A stretch of DNA of 64,000 bases from Lytechinus pictus (Eukaryota; Echinodermata; Echinoidea; Temnopleuroida; Toxopneustidae), in NCBI RefSeq assembly GCF_037042905.1, contig NC_087262.1, positions 25,936,001 through 26,000,000 on the forward strand. The letters run 5' to 3'. This document shows positions 1 to 10,967 of the stretch, piece by piece. Each line of letters starts with the position of its first letter. Within the stretch, counting starts at the first letter, position 1. The notes below the pieces were generated by a model. That model worked only from the letters and a program-made list of their open reading frames with translations. It was not told where the DNA came from and did no database searches. A program made the translations under genes and the position numbers.

Positions 1-614
1 TATACAGAGCTGTTGTCCTCACCACCCTACTGTACGGTTCTGAGTCGTGGGTAACTTACCGCCACCACATGCGACTCCTGGAGCGTTTCCATCAGCGCTG
101 TCTCCGGATCATCCTCAACATTCACTGGACCGACTATGTCACAAATGTTGAGGTCCTTGAACAGGCGGAGATCCCCAGTATCGAGGCCATGCTGCTGAAG
201 ACTCAGCTCCGTTGGGCAGGACACATCTCAAGAATGGAAGACCATCGCCTGCCCAAGATAGCCCTGTACGGCGAACTTTCTACTGGCAATCGTGACAGAG
301 GGGCTCCAAAGAAACGCTTCAAGGACATCCTGAAGAAGTCCCTCGGTACATGCCATATCGATCATTGCCAGTGGTCTACTCTGGCTGCTGACCGTGCTAG
401 CTGGCGACATATAGTCCATCAGGCTGCCTCTTCTTTCGAGGAATCCCGAAAAGATCACCTGAGGGAGAAACGTCGCCGCAGAAAGAATCGCGAAGCCTCA
501 GCAGCCACACCAAACGTGACTTTTGACTGCGGCCGCTGTGGCCGGGCCTGTCTATCACGTATTGGCCTTGTGAGTCACATGCGTGCCTGCAGTCGACGTG
601 GACTGCCTTTATAA
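1..614 (+). mobile_element. 3' end of a non-LTR retrotransposon (LINE) ORF2, left-truncated by the window edge
   Basis: The reading frame is open from base 3 to the stop at 612-614 with no internal stop, and begins before the window. It encodes the region after the reverse transcriptase core: the segments AVVLTTLLYGSESW, RFHQRCLR and LRWAGHISRMEDHRLPK are typical of the C-terminal part of LINE ORF2 proteins that are abundant in marine invertebrates. A basic stretch (HLREKRRRRKNRE) is followed by a C2HC zinc finger near the end (C-x2-C-x12-H-x3-C, from CGRCGRACL to HMRAC), presumably for RNA or DNA binding. The frame is intact to its natural stop, so this copy is young or the fragment is short. 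The clade cannot be set without the upstream catalytic domain. A short hairpin (CTTCG-TTCG-CGAAG) lies about 3 bases after the stop, in the putative 3' UTR. Confidence 0.85.
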
Positions 615-695
615 ATCTTCGTTCGCGAAGCAAGCCAAGAGAATACGCAGTAGTATGCGTCCTCTTTGCATGATCTGCCTAATGCGGTTATGTCT

Positions 696-1088
696 TTAAA
701 GAGAAATGCCAGTAGTTGCAGTAAACACTGATTTCATGAGAAAGTCTGTAAAACAAGGCTTAACTGTCAGTATATCATCGAGGATCTAGATCTGGTACAG
801 TTACATAAACCAAACTTTGTGAAATCTTGAAATCTACGCTGAAAAATGTTCACGCTGAAGATCACCAACACAGATAAGCGCACGTGGGGCAGTGTATAAT
901 TATTGCTTTGAGCGTTGGGCCCGACGCTTGACCCGAATCCTGATTTCTCAGCAATTACACAATTTCTTCCAGAATCCTTTGGCACATATGTTTTATTTAT
1001 AATACAAACAGACACTTTGGTGGTCATTTTATTGGATTCTGTACGAACTCATTTTGATATCGTTACCAAAACTGGAATTTACCTTTAA
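696..1088 (-). repeat. TTAA-flanked MITE, family F, copy 1
   Basis: The ends are TTAAAGAGAAATGCCAGT and ACTGGAATTTACCTTTAA, which are imperfect inverted repeats, with TTAA at both borders. A second copy in the opposite orientation lies at 59245-59645. The two match over most of their length but differ in a central stretch. No coding capacity is seen. TTAA target duplications are known for the piggyBac and Kolobok superfamilies; which one applies is not decided here. Confidence 0.75.
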
Positions 1089-1904
1089 TACATGTACCAA
1101 CCAAAAAATTACACGGGGGCGGCGGGCGAATTCGCCCCGGAAAGTCCAAAAAGAGCCCCGGAAAAGGGCTAAAAACATTCACACAAGGGCGACTGCAAAA
1201 CTCATAATCGCCCCCGTCAACTAGGCTTGGGAGCCAGCGCCGGGTAATCGAGTCTACCCGATTCTCTATGCCAGAGTCGGGGAGTCGACCCTGATCTCTG
1301 GAGACTCGAGTACCAAGCGGCGGCGGTTCTGAGATAAAGGGACTCAAGTCTTTGCCATGCTCTCTCATTCATGGACGAAAATCGGCCCCAGCGCCGACTC
1401 CAAGCACTGAGATAAAATAAATGTAGAATTTGGAGCCGAGGAGTCATATCACGTTTCTCTGCTTGTGTGCTTTAGGCTCAGTCAGTGTGACTGCATGTGG
1501 TATGGGGATGCATCGTGTGCATTGTGTGTAGTGTGTATTTCTGTGTGTGTGACTGTAAAATGCCAGTAGAGACCACGTGCGCATGTGTTGAGCGACACTT
1601 GTGATTGTATCATGAACTGGGATTTGTGTGTGGATTGTGTGAGAAGTTTGGTGAAGGTGTAAGATTTTGGGCGACTTGATAGATGATTGCTCCCCCCCCC
1701 CTCCCATTTATCTAGCCCCATGTCGAGCTGCAGCCACCCATCTTGATCCTTCCCCCAAAGCTTGTCTCTCCTCATTCCTTCTTTTCTTCCAAACTTTATT
1801 GCATTGACGCCCAATGGCGACAATGCATTGTTCTTGTTCCGTATTCCTATTCCGTCGTCTTCTTCTTCTTCTTCTGCTTCTTCCACAAAATCCCATTTGT
1901 TTTT
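1089..1904. other. Gene-free stretch with short low-complexity tracts
   Basis: Bases 1110-1200 contain GAGCCCCGGAAAA-type motifs shared with 5440-5560. Bases 1220-1400 are GC-richer and contain GAGTCG words but no splice-bounded reading frame. Bases 1440-1660 are GT-rich, 1691-1701 is a C run, and 1855-1880 is a CTT/CTG microsatellite. No supported gene was found. Confidence 0.5.
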
Positions 1905-2056
1905 TAACACATGGTTTTTGTTAGCTCTACCCTGGCTCCGTCCCTCATCCAAATTAATCCAAACTTTGTAGACATGTTGTCCAGCATCCCTAGTTGTGCA
2001 CCTCGTCTTCCATTTTCCAAAATCACTCATGCATGACCATCAAGGCGCCATTTTGT
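1905..2056 (+). repeat. 150-bp dispersed repeat, copy 1
   Basis: This segment is repeated in direct orientation at 3109-3255. Shared landmarks include GTAGACATGTTGTCCA, CATTTTC(C/T)AAAATCA and CATGCATGAC, ending at GCGCCATTTTG. The two copies bracket about 1.05 kb of AT-rich sequence. Confidence 0.7.
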
Positions 2057-3108
2057 AAATTTCAAGTCCATTTGCATACCATTACTTATCTCGTCCTAAC
2101 TCCCGCATCCTGCATGCTACAAACTTCTAACAAATTCCTATAGATAGTCAAAGAGTTGCTCCATCATTTGCGACGTATAACCTGACCTTCAAAATGCCAT
2201 CTTCATGCCCTAAATTCAAATCCGAAATAGCCTTCCTTCAAAAATTTCATATTTATTGAAATGTAAAGTCAAAAAAATCCTAAAATGGCCATAACTTTCT
2301 TGTTTTTATTCAATTCGATCTAATATTTTCAGGACTTATTACAGGCAACATATCATACTTACGAGTTAGTTTTCACGCATCATTGACCTTCCGGTATTGA
2401 AATAGCGCCCTCTAAAGTTTCAAAAACGCTTACGTTTGAATGCTCCTCATTGCGTCATGCATGGCCAAACCCGTACCCTTTTTTAGATTTAGGGTGTTAA
2501 AGATATGCCCTTTCATGCCATTTCGAAAAATATATACCTTACCACTGACCAAATATCTGAAAAATGCTCCCGAAAATCAGCAAAATACGCAAAAATGCAC
2601 TATAATGCCAGCACAACTTCAACTTGCTCTTATTTCCTTATTATTGAAGCTTATCCTTTCTAACTTGGCAGATATGAGTATTGATATATACTTCAACCGT
2701 TCGTCAACCTTTTGTAACAGAAACTGACAAAAATCTGACGTCAGCTTAAAATTATTGTGCAAAACCTTCATTTTTAATGTTTTTCTTTATATGGCATTTA
2801 CTTCCGGTCTATTGCTTAAGCACAAATAAAAGTAGTATCAATGTCACCGCATTGGAATGGTCTTTGCAGTGATACCAAATATGACATAGGTTACAACAGA
2901 AAATTTCAAGATAAGCCCATCTGAACACATGGTATACTACTCAGAATGCACACATTATCAATAACAGAATTGTACACAATGTCTATGGGATCGGTTTCAC
3001 GCAAAAACGAACTTAACCTATGGGGTGCAATGTGGTCTAAAATGGTTGACTCGAGAATGTAGCTTCCTATGGAGTGCAAAATCTGCGAAAATCCAATTTG
3101 ATTAACAT
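2057..3108. other. AT-rich spacer between two copies of a 150-bp repeat
   Basis: No splice-bounded or recognisable coding sequence was seen. It contains phrases reminiscent of MITE interiors (GCCATAACTTTCTTG near 2289), so it may be an old, unrecognised repeat. Confidence 0.4.
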
Positions 3109-3255
3109 GTAATTTTTGTTAGTCCTCCCCTGACTCCGCTCCTCATCCAAATTCATTCCGATTTGGTAGACATGTTGTCCATGATGCATTATTGTGTACC
3201 TCTTATTTCATTTTCTAAAATCATTCATGCATGACAGTGCATGCGCCATTTTGAG
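3109..3255 (+). repeat. 150-bp dispersed repeat, copy 2
   Basis: Direct repeat of 1905-2056. It runs straight into the right half of a family A MITE at about 3253. Confidence 0.7.
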
Positions 3256-3455
3256 TGAGTGACATCATCATCTCTCTCATTTGGATGTAACTGGCTCGTT
3301 CATATAACTATTTTGTTAAAAATAAGCGAAACTTTGAAATGTCCTAACTTTCTTATTTTACATCCGATTTTGATGAAATTTTCAGCATTGTGCTTGTCTG
3401 ATTTTTCCCTATTGATTCCAATCAAGATTTTTCTGAGGTGGACTTGACCTTTCAA
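3253..3455 (+). repeat. Family A MITE, right half only
   Basis: It matches the right arm of the family A elements (ACATCATC, AAAATAAGCGAAACTTT, TTCTTATTTTACATCCG, then GAGGTGGACTTGACCTTTCAA). The terminal TTAA has decayed to TCAA, and the left half is absent. Confidence 0.75.
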
Positions 3456-3735
3456 TCAGACGCGTCAATGCATGCACATCGTTCGGAAACGATTGCAGTT
3501 CTAGTTTCCCTATTATTCTTGTTAATTTCTCCTTATTCAAGTTGTAATTCACTACGAACTTCATTATAATTTTAATGAAGTGTTTATCACCTCTTGTTTG
3601 TTTTTAAATATTTTTATATCTCTGTTCAAAACAAGAGTCTCGTCTATCCCTTTAAAAAAAATCATGCTTTGATTTTTTTTTCTTTCATTCTAGTCTTAAA
3701 TGGGAGTCTTGCCTTATTGGAATATTGGCAAGAAG

Positions 3736-4326
3736 TTAAAGGAGAATGAAACTCTTGGAGCAAGTTAGCTTTTGTGAAAGCAGAAAAATCAAAGAATAAG
3801 ATCAACAAAACTTTGAGTAAAATAGGACTAGCAATAAAAGAGTTATGAGCATTTGAATGTCGAGATCACTAATGCTATGGAGATCCTCCCATTGGCAATG
3901 CGACCAAGATCTGTGATGTCACACACGTACAACTCTCCCATTCGGACACTGAAAATATACTCCAAAACATCTCTTTTTGCTCATTCTAATCATATGACAA
4001 ACGATTCATCAATGATATAATGTTGTGAAACCTCTGTACTTGTCATCTCATAAAGAAAACACCTAACCTTGTGATAGACTCTATAAAAGTGAGAATATAA
4101 GTGAAATAAGTACTAAAGTAATGAGGGAGTTGTACGTGTGTGATATCACAGATCTTGGTCGCATTGCCGATGGGAGGATCTACATGGCACTAGTGATCTC
4201 AATATTCAAATGCTCATAACTTTCTTATTATTCATTCAATCTTCCTCAAACTTTCAACAATATGTTTCTTTGATTTTTCTCTTTGATATGGATTCAGCTA
4301 GTTTCAAGGGTTTCATTCTCCTTTAA
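3736..4326. repeat. TTAA-flanked MITE, family C, complete copy
   Basis: Ends are TTAAAGGAGAATGAAAC and GTTTCATTCTCCTTTAA, a near-perfect terminal inverted repeat with TTAA borders. The inverted similarity runs far inward: GCGACCAAGATCTGTGATG on the left pairs with its reverse complement near 4150. Length is 591 bp with no coding potential. Its second copy, at 35770-36955, is interrupted by a family A element. Confidence 0.8.
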
Positions 4327-5341
4327 TAAAAAAATGATGTTATTGTTCTGTCAGTAATAAAAGTAGAGATTCAACTATGGATATTTTTCAGTCATATTTC
4401 ATTTAATCTTCGTTATTTTAATCCAAACATTCATTTTTTTTTCAATGATGTATTTCACCTTTGGCCAGTTCGCCATTTTCTTAAGTGACTGAAAACGTAG
4501 ACTAGCCCCTTAATTCAGGGACATCAACCCTCGGCAATTTGTTTACATAACTTTCTTTGTCTCCGTCATGTATTGCACAATCTTGAGAAGCACATGTTTG
4601 GAAATCTGATATTCTTGTGGTGGTGGTGGGGGGGGGGGGGGGTACGAGATTGCCGCCCTTTTCATTCTGTTTTGGTTTGGCTGCCACATGGCCTCTCTCA
4701 CTGTGTGGAGAAATTAGGTCAGGTAAAATTTGCAAAGACGTGGATAAGTTCATTTCAATTAGAGGCTGTGCAAGGCTAGGCATTCATGATGGATGATGGA
4801 AATTGCCAGTTTACGTTCTGGTAGGCCTTTTTGTCATGAATCTGTGTAACTGATACGAACGCTTAACAATTCAATGACCTTTATGACTTATATCATTATT
4901 TTGTATGAATAATTTTAAGTCTTTTTTAAAAAGTGTCATTTAAATAACTTTCAGTCAAATATGTACGAAGGATATTTGTTCAACTTCATAACATTTGCAG
5001 GTACCTATATTGTATGATAAAATAAATTACCTCAGAATTGTACAAATTCAGAACTTTCTTTTTCTATTACATTGTCTTTAGACACGAATACAGATCTTTC
5101 TAGATTAATTTGACAAATGGGCTATAACACTAAATAGTAAACACGCAAAGCTCACGTCAACCAAGTATCAAACATTCAAACTTGGATTAATTCATGGAGG
5201 TTCTACCTCCATGATTTAATCTGAATAGGTCTGTATTAGGTCCATGAATCAACTCAGATATCGTTCAAGCATCAAAATCCATCTATCATCACAACACTAA
5301 AATCATAAACAATCACTTCGAAGAAACAATGCGAAGGTCAA
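4327..5341. other. Gene-free AT-rich stretch
   Basis: It holds a 15-base G run (4628-4642) and a 10-bp perfect hairpin (TCATGGAGGT/ACCTCCATGA, about 5189-5214). No supported coding exon or RNA gene was found. Confidence 0.5.
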
Positions 5342-5368
5342 ACCAGGGAAGTGTTATACTTCCCTGGT
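5342..5368. repeat. Perfect 11-bp inverted repeat
   Basis: ACCAGGGAAGT and ACTTCCCTGGT face each other across a 5-base loop. The same word recurs as ACTTCCCTGGT near 8212. Confidence 0.6.
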
Positions 5369-5385
5369 ATATGCTAGCTACCGTG

Positions 5386-5605
5386 TATATATATACACAC
5401 ACACACACACCCAAATGCAAAAAAGCCGCGAAATAGCTCCAGAAATTGTAGCCCTGGAAAGTAGAAATTGTAGCCCTGGAAAGTGGAAAAAGAGCCCTGG
5501 AAAATGAAAAAGTAGCCCTGGAAAATTTTTAAGTTTCTCCAAAAAGAGCCCTGGAAAGAAAAAAAGTAATTTTTTGGTTGACATGTACCATACGTAACTA
5601 GGCAT
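5386..5605 (-). repeat. CA microsatellite plus degenerate AGCCCTGGAAA tandem motif
   Basis: A short (CA)n run at about 5395-5410 is followed by at least five copies of AGCCCTGGAAA separated by AT-rich spacers of 15-25 bases. On the minus strand they read as repeated FPGL in one frame. A related pair (GAGCCCCGGAAAA) lies near 1155. There is no splice or start context, so this is treated as a degenerate tandem repeat, not a gene. Confidence 0.55.
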
Positions 5606-6067
5606 TTAACTGCGACTATAAGTCATACTTACACCCCCCAGGTTTGAATTAATTACAATGTATGAATGTTAACCGTTGTTCCAGCTTGAATCTACTACCT
5701 GAGAGGTAGATGCCAATCAGAAAGCGTATCATTCCCATGACGTCATAAGTGTCAACAGCACGTATTGGCACATCATGAAGGTAAATTGCCAATTCGTAAA
5801 CAAGTACCTTCATTAAGTCTAATGCAATTCTGTCCATCAACAATTTGTCTATCATCCATTAGGTCCTTTAACCATTTGGTCCAATCATCACTTTGTCTAT
5901 GACCATTTCGTCTCATACCCAGTTAGTCTACAGGCATGAAAATTGGGTATGAAAAAAAAAGCTGAAAGGGTTTTGGAAATGTCATTGACAAGACGGTGGG
6001 CAAAGCCCACCGGGCGAGCCGCTCGCTGCTAACGGGTGGGGTCCAGGGGGCAACGCCCCCTTAAGCT

Positions 6068-8085
6068 CCTGGGGTGGTATTCTGAAAACGTTCTTATCTT
6101 TGTTCTTATCTTTTATCTTATCTCACTGAGATAAGAAGACGCTAAAATCATTGCAAATCGGTATTCTGAAAATCTTCTTAACGCGTTCTTATCTCTGTAA
6201 GGACTGCCTCCTTCTTATCTTCAACACGCCCATTTTTAGGATATTACCAATCAAAATGCGCTTTATATTGGCAGTTTAACCAATAGAAGTGTTCCTTATG
6301 TGAAGAGAATATCATGGGCACTGCGCGTACACTGTTTCTGGCGCATTGCGCGAAATAGGCATTTTGTACGCAATGACTGATTTTATTATTTCGAGACGTC
6401 CACGTGCACAAAATAAAGACAGAAAAGTAAATAAAGCAGGTACGAATAAGGAATAAAATATGAAGAAAGAAAGTAAGTAGGTATTGAAATAAGAAGACAG
6501 AAAAGGGTCAGAATGAAGCAGAAAAAAAGATGAAAGGAACAAAGCAGAAAAATGAAAAAAAAATAGAGTAAACAAAAGAAAGCAAGCAAAATAACTCAAA
6601 AAGAAAAAAGAAAAAAAGAATGAATAAAAGAAGGAAAAAGAAGAAAGAAATAGAACAATTATCAATGATAAAGTGAAGGGAAAAAAATAAAGAAAAAATA
6701 AAGAAAAGAACGAATCTATAAAAGGAACAAAAAAAGAAAAAGGTCAGACTAAAAATAAAAAATAAAGTAACAAGGAACCGAAAAGGAAAAAAGATTTGAA
6801 AAAAAAACGAATGAAAGAAAGTTAGAAAGATAAAAAAGAAAGAAAGAGAGAAAAAGGGAATAAAAATTTAAAAAGTGAAGGAAGAAAAAAAGGAAAATGA
6901 AACAGATGAGAGAGAAAAAATGAAAGGAAAATTAACGCAAACATGAAGACTACAAAAAGCTAAAGGAAAGAAAGCTAAATTCAAAGAAAGAAAGAAAGAA
7001 AGAACAAAAAACGAAAAGGGAAAATAAAAAGTTAGGAAAAGAAAACGAAAAATAACATCAATGGAAAGAATAAAGAAAAAGTTAATAAAAGAAAGACAGA
7101 GAGAAGAAAGAAAGTAAAGACAAATAGTAAATGAAGAACGAAAAAAAAATGAGCGAAATAAAGAAAAAAAAGAAAGAAAGTAAAAAAAGACACAAAAAGT
7201 GTCAGAAAGCAGAAATGAAAAAAATTAAGAAAGAAAAATTAAGAATTAAGGGAAGGAAGAAAAAGAAAAAGGGAGAAAAATAAAATCAATGATTAAAAAA
7301 AATGAAAAGCATATATAAAACGAAAGAATTAAAGAAAAAATAAGGAAGAAAAAAAAAGATTACAAATAAATGAAGGAAGAAAGAAAGAAAAAGGAAAAAG
7401 AAAGGAAAGGAAAGGAAGAGAAAAGGGGTAAAGCAGTAATAAAGACTCAGTAAAGAAAAAAGAAAGAGATAAAACGAAAAGGGAAAATAAAAAGGAAGAA
7501 AGATGAAGTATAAATGAAACAAAGCAAAAGAAAAAAAATGAAAGATTCAAACAGAATAAAACAAAAAATATAATTGAAGAATGAAAGAAAAGAAGAAAGA
7601 CAGACAGATAGAAAGGAAGAAAAATAGAAAATAAATAAAAGAAAAGAAAGAAGGGATAGAAAAGAAGAGACGGGCAAAATAAAGGGTGAATTAAAGAAAG
7701 GGTGGGAGGAATACTTGTGGGTATTTGTTACTACTAGTGGCCATCGATTTTGAGCAAGAAAGAACGCGTACATCGTGAGATGTGATTACCCTCTAGCTAT
7801 CTTAAATATTATCTTAAATATCGTGAAAGATAAGAAAGAAAAAAGATAAGAACGTTTTCAGAATACCACTTATCTTCATTTTGTTCTTATCTTTTTAGCG
7901 CGCTTTTGTATTATATGCGCGAGTAGTAAATTTACGCGCTCAGCGTAGGATGGAAAGCAAGATAAGAAAAAGATAAGAACAAAAGATAAGAAAAAGATAA
8001 GAACGTTTTCAGAATACCAATTTGAGATCATGACGTAGATAAGAACAAAATTGAGATAAGAACGTTTTCAGAATACCGCCCCAGG
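6068..8085. mobile_element. Third-level element(s) with GGTATTCTGAAAACG inverted ends
   Basis: The left end CCTGGGGTGGTATTCTGAAA is matched by the inverse of TTTCAGAATACCGCCCCAGG at the right. Further copies of the GGTATTCTGAAAA end lie near 6160 (same orientation as the left end) and near 7860 and 8020 (inverted), suggesting repeated insertion of the same family into itself. Between them lies a long purine tract. Confidence 0.65.
6415..7715 (+). repeat. About 1.3 kb purine-rich low-complexity tract (GAAA/AAAG type)
   Basis: The plus strand is almost entirely A and G, with scattered T and C, in irregular GAAA, AAAG and GGAA units. Long open frames on the minus strand here translate to monotonous F, S and L and are compositional artefacts. 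Confidence 0.85.
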
Positions 8086-8232
8086 GTTTTATCAATTTTA
8101 CAACTCCAAAAACCTGTTTGAGTTGAATGATTGTAATGAAGTATTTATATGGATTTTTTGCCCAAAATTCAATTAAAAAAAACTAAAAAATACTAAAAAA
8201 TAGCAATAGCACTTCCCTGGTTTAAAAAAAAT

Positions 8233-8235
<3 letters not shown>

Positions 8236-8299
<64 letters not shown>
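8236..8299. repeat. T(43)-G(21) homopolymer junction
   Basis: A run of 43 T is followed directly by a run of 21 G. Lengths are as given in this sequence and are prone to sequencing error. Confidence 0.8.
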
Positions 8300-8301
<2 letters not shown>

Positions 8302-8600
8302 ATTCAGCAAACAAAAAACGCGGAAATCCGCGGAAACGCGGAGAATTTTCATGCCTGAGTCTAACATCCATTTCATTTTCATTCATTTTGCACAATTTAA
8401 CACTTAGCTCACTTTAGATCAAATGGTATATGGACTAAATGGCCATTGGACCAACTGGTTATTAGAGGCAATGGCATTAGACTAAATGAAAGTGGACCAT
8501 GTGGTGAGTGGACGAACTGATGGTAGACCAAATGACAGTAGACGAGTTGGCAATTGGACGACTTGGCATTAGACGAGTTGGAAATAAACCCATCAATAGT

Positions 8601-9229
8601 TCATAGCAAGCAGTGAAAGCTACATGTAGGTTCTAAAAGGCGTCACTCGCCTCCACCCAAGGTCAGAGTCTCACCAACCGAAAAATCATCGCCTTCCCGC
8701 ATAAATGCCATTAGCACACACTGCGCTACTACATGTACAGAAAGTTGACATTTTTCTTTTTTTATTTGCATTTTTTAAAAAGTGAAAAGCATTATCTCAC
8801 TATATCGTCATCTCTCACACACTCATGTACTAAGAACCCCTTGAAGTATTGAGCTAAAATTACTTTTTATGAGTCCTTCCCCACTTCACACACTTGACTG
8901 CAGTTATGAAATACAAAGCAACATCAATTATAGTTTCCTGTGTTGCTGCTTCAAAATATATGTATTACAAGGAAATTATACATTTTGTTGAGTTGCAGTG
9001 GTTGTAAAACAAAATTCAGATAAGTTAAACTCATACAAATTTATGGCAAGCTTCATACCCCTGTCAAAATGTTTGGACAAAAAGAGAAAACTTTCAGCAC
9101 GGGGATGAGACAATATTTTAATTTCCATAAAAAGATTTTTTTTAATCAATGTACATGTATGTAAAAGTGAAAAATTTGTTAAGTGAATGGGAAAACTAAA
9201 ATTTGTTAATCTACACTTTGCCATTTTCC
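8601..9229. other. Gene-free stretch
   Basis: AT-rich sequence without a recognisable exon, repeat end or RNA gene. Confidence 0.4.
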
Positions 9230-9535
9230 AACCAGTTGTCAAATGGCTAGCCAGTAGGATGTGAAACCCGGTGTGCCTAGCAATTGAGTATTGGAATTCT
9301 TGTTGGAATGCTCCCCAGGGAGTGGAGAAAGTACATACATTGTGTTTGGGCATGCCAGGATCCGATTGCAAAATAAAGTGCTTTGAAGTATTAAGTATTT
9401 AGCGTTATACAAATATAACTAATACTATATATCATATATTATTAAATTATTATTATCATTATCATTACTATATTATTATTATTATTATCATCATTATTAT
9501 TATTACTATTATTATCTATAATGCAATGGGTGATT
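9230..9535 (+). repeat. Probable LINE/SINE 3' tail followed by an ATT microsatellite
   Basis: The sequence GAATTCTTGTTGGAATGCTC, then CAAAATAAAGTGCTTTGAAG and GCGTTATACAAATATAACTA, resembles the conserved 3' ends of retrotransposons that terminate in an (ATT)n tail. Here it is followed by ATT/ATC repeats (about 9430-9530). A short inverse relic of the same tail type (ATTTATATAGCGC) lies near 20402. Confidence 0.5.
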
Positions 9536-10367
9536 TGAAATTCAGTGTTGACCTTTTGGTGTCTGTGTCAGATCAATTTTTACACACAAGTACATGTATA
9601 ACACCAAACATACATGTACATGAAGATGATCCTGAAAAGTCACTCACAGTCACTAGGTGTTGAACTGTCAATATTGTGATCTGTAATTATTTGTGTGAAT
9701 TCAGAATAGGTTTTAGAGCTAGGAAACTCAATCCAAATTATGCTTCCAACACCAACACCAGACTTGAGATCACCCGATGAAGCAGTTCATGATATATACA
9801 AGCCTAAAAGAACAAGTATACAGCATTGTTTTGTGTTTTCAGAAAGTCACTAAAATCAGACAGGAGGTCCACATACAGTGTAGACAGGCATAGGGTGAGA
9901 GGCCAAAAGGCAGGTTGAGTTTACACCAAATGGCTTCAGTCTATCAATTCAAATGAGAGAGAAAGTTCAAGGCAAGTTTGTAATGTGTAGAGTATCTTCA
10001 TTGGTTTAGCTTTGCACATTATGATTTTCTATGGGTGGATCCAGGATTTTGAAATAGAGGGGGGCACAAAGAGCAAATTCTGAAATACTTTACAGCTATA
10101 GAGGGGCATACATAACAATTTTCCTAGAATTGGCTATATTAATACATGCATGTAATGTACATGTACATGTATGTTCGTTGGACAATATCAAAACATAGAG
10201 GGGGCGTGCACCCCTTATACCCGTATCTACCCTCCACTGATCTGAACATCATCATTTGAATGAACAAGAATAGAATCTAACAATGCCTGCAGTATACCAG
10301 AATGGTATATGATTTGGCTAGTCCTATAATATTATCTTTGTGATAATAAATAGTTTTTTATCTCCTA
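9536..10367. other. Gene-free stretch with a GTGGATCCAGGA repeat
   Basis: About 10035-10245 runs from GTGGATCCAGGATTTTGAAA to TACCCTCCACTGA and contains AGGGGGGCAC-type words. It looks like an old dispersed repeat. The remainder has many TACATGTA words and no supported exon. Confidence 0.4.
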
Positions 10368-10470
10368 CTACTTCTTATTCCCTCTCTCTTTCAAATAGGC
10401 CTTGTTCTTTGTTGCTAACTCCTTCTTCTCCTTCACTTCTGCTTCAGTGTATTTCATAATTTTCTTCTCA
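10368..10470 (-). CDS. Candidate terminal coding exon, possible alternative 3' end of ZSWIM8
   Basis: On the minus strand a TTTCCAG acceptor is followed by one base completing a codon, then 33 lysine/glutamate-rich codons (beginning EKKIMKYTEAEV, ending RGNKK) and two consecutive TAG stops. ZSWIM8 exon 2 ends with two bases of a split codon (AG), so joining to this exon keeps the frame and gives serine. The product would be a form of roughly 156 residues holding the N-terminal acidic region and BC-box-like segment but no SWIM zinc finger. The canonical next residues in ZSWIM8 (R-L-Y in the human protein) are not encoded here, so the usual exon 3 must lie elsewhere. No AATAAA was seen shortly downstream and the polypyrimidine tract is weak. 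It could instead belong to an unrelated small gene or be chance. Confidence 0.35.
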
Positions 10471-10967
10471 CTGGAAATCAAACTCAATTAAACATTTTTG
10501 TTAATATCACATATATCACATATAAGTTTTTATATTTGTTACTTTTCATGGAATGCATACATGTATACATGTACCTAGGAGCTTGGGAAAATTTCTTTTA
10601 AAGTCTACAATGGCATTTTCTTTCCTTCATGAAAAAAAAACATTATTACAGACTTTTTTTGTCAAAGGGTTATGATTGAATTAATCTCTTTCTATGTGTA
10701 CTATTATAACAAAGCCTACAGTATTGGTGACATCTATATGTTAGTGTTTTCGCACAGCCCTGGCTATCTAATGTATGTACATGTAATATCATCTCTCACA
10801 ATATCTATCGAATGTTAATCCATAGCCTGTATCTCAGTCCAACCAGAAGGCTATATTGAGAGCTGGATTGCAGAAAGTGAGACAGCCTGAGAGAAACAAA
10901 CAGCAGGAAACCAGGTCTTGACGTTGGCCTGGTCTGTCACCTTTGAGGTCATGTTTTGTCTACAACA

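Larger units (their letters stand above)
5932..8356. mobile_element. Second-level insertion with AGGCATGAAAATT ends
   Basis: AGGCATGAAAATT at 5932-5944 is matched by AATTTTCATGCCT at 8344-8356. Inside the left end, 5990-6055 holds small GC hairpins (GTGGGCAAAGCCCAC and GGGGGCAACGCCCCC). Inside the right end, 8318-8342 has repeated CGCGGAAA words. Confidence 0.6.
5855..8600. mobile_element. Nested inverted-repeat composite with ATTTGGTCCAAT-type ends
   Basis: The outer arms (about 5855-5930 and 8395-8600) are inverted relative to each other and consist of degenerate 15-20 bp units such as CCATTTGGTCCAATCATC and CCATTTCGTCTCATA. The same palindrome exists without the large insertion at 54050-54345, which identifies this locus as an expanded copy. 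Two further elements with their own inverted ends lie inside it. No gene was recognised. Confidence 0.7.

Noticed and set aside
1482-2030. 182-codon open frame on the minus strand
   Set aside because: Its start lies in a 150-bp dispersed repeat and the middle in a CTT microsatellite; the rest is GT-rich low complexity, with no homology or splice support.
6312-7773. Long Phe/Ser/Leu-rich frames on the minus strand
   Set aside because: They are the translation of the purine tract and have no domain or start context.
8236-8299. Vector or assembly junction at the T/G homopolymer
   Set aside because: Sequence on both sides belongs to the same inverted-repeat element, so a genomic origin is more likely, although the run lengths are uncertain.
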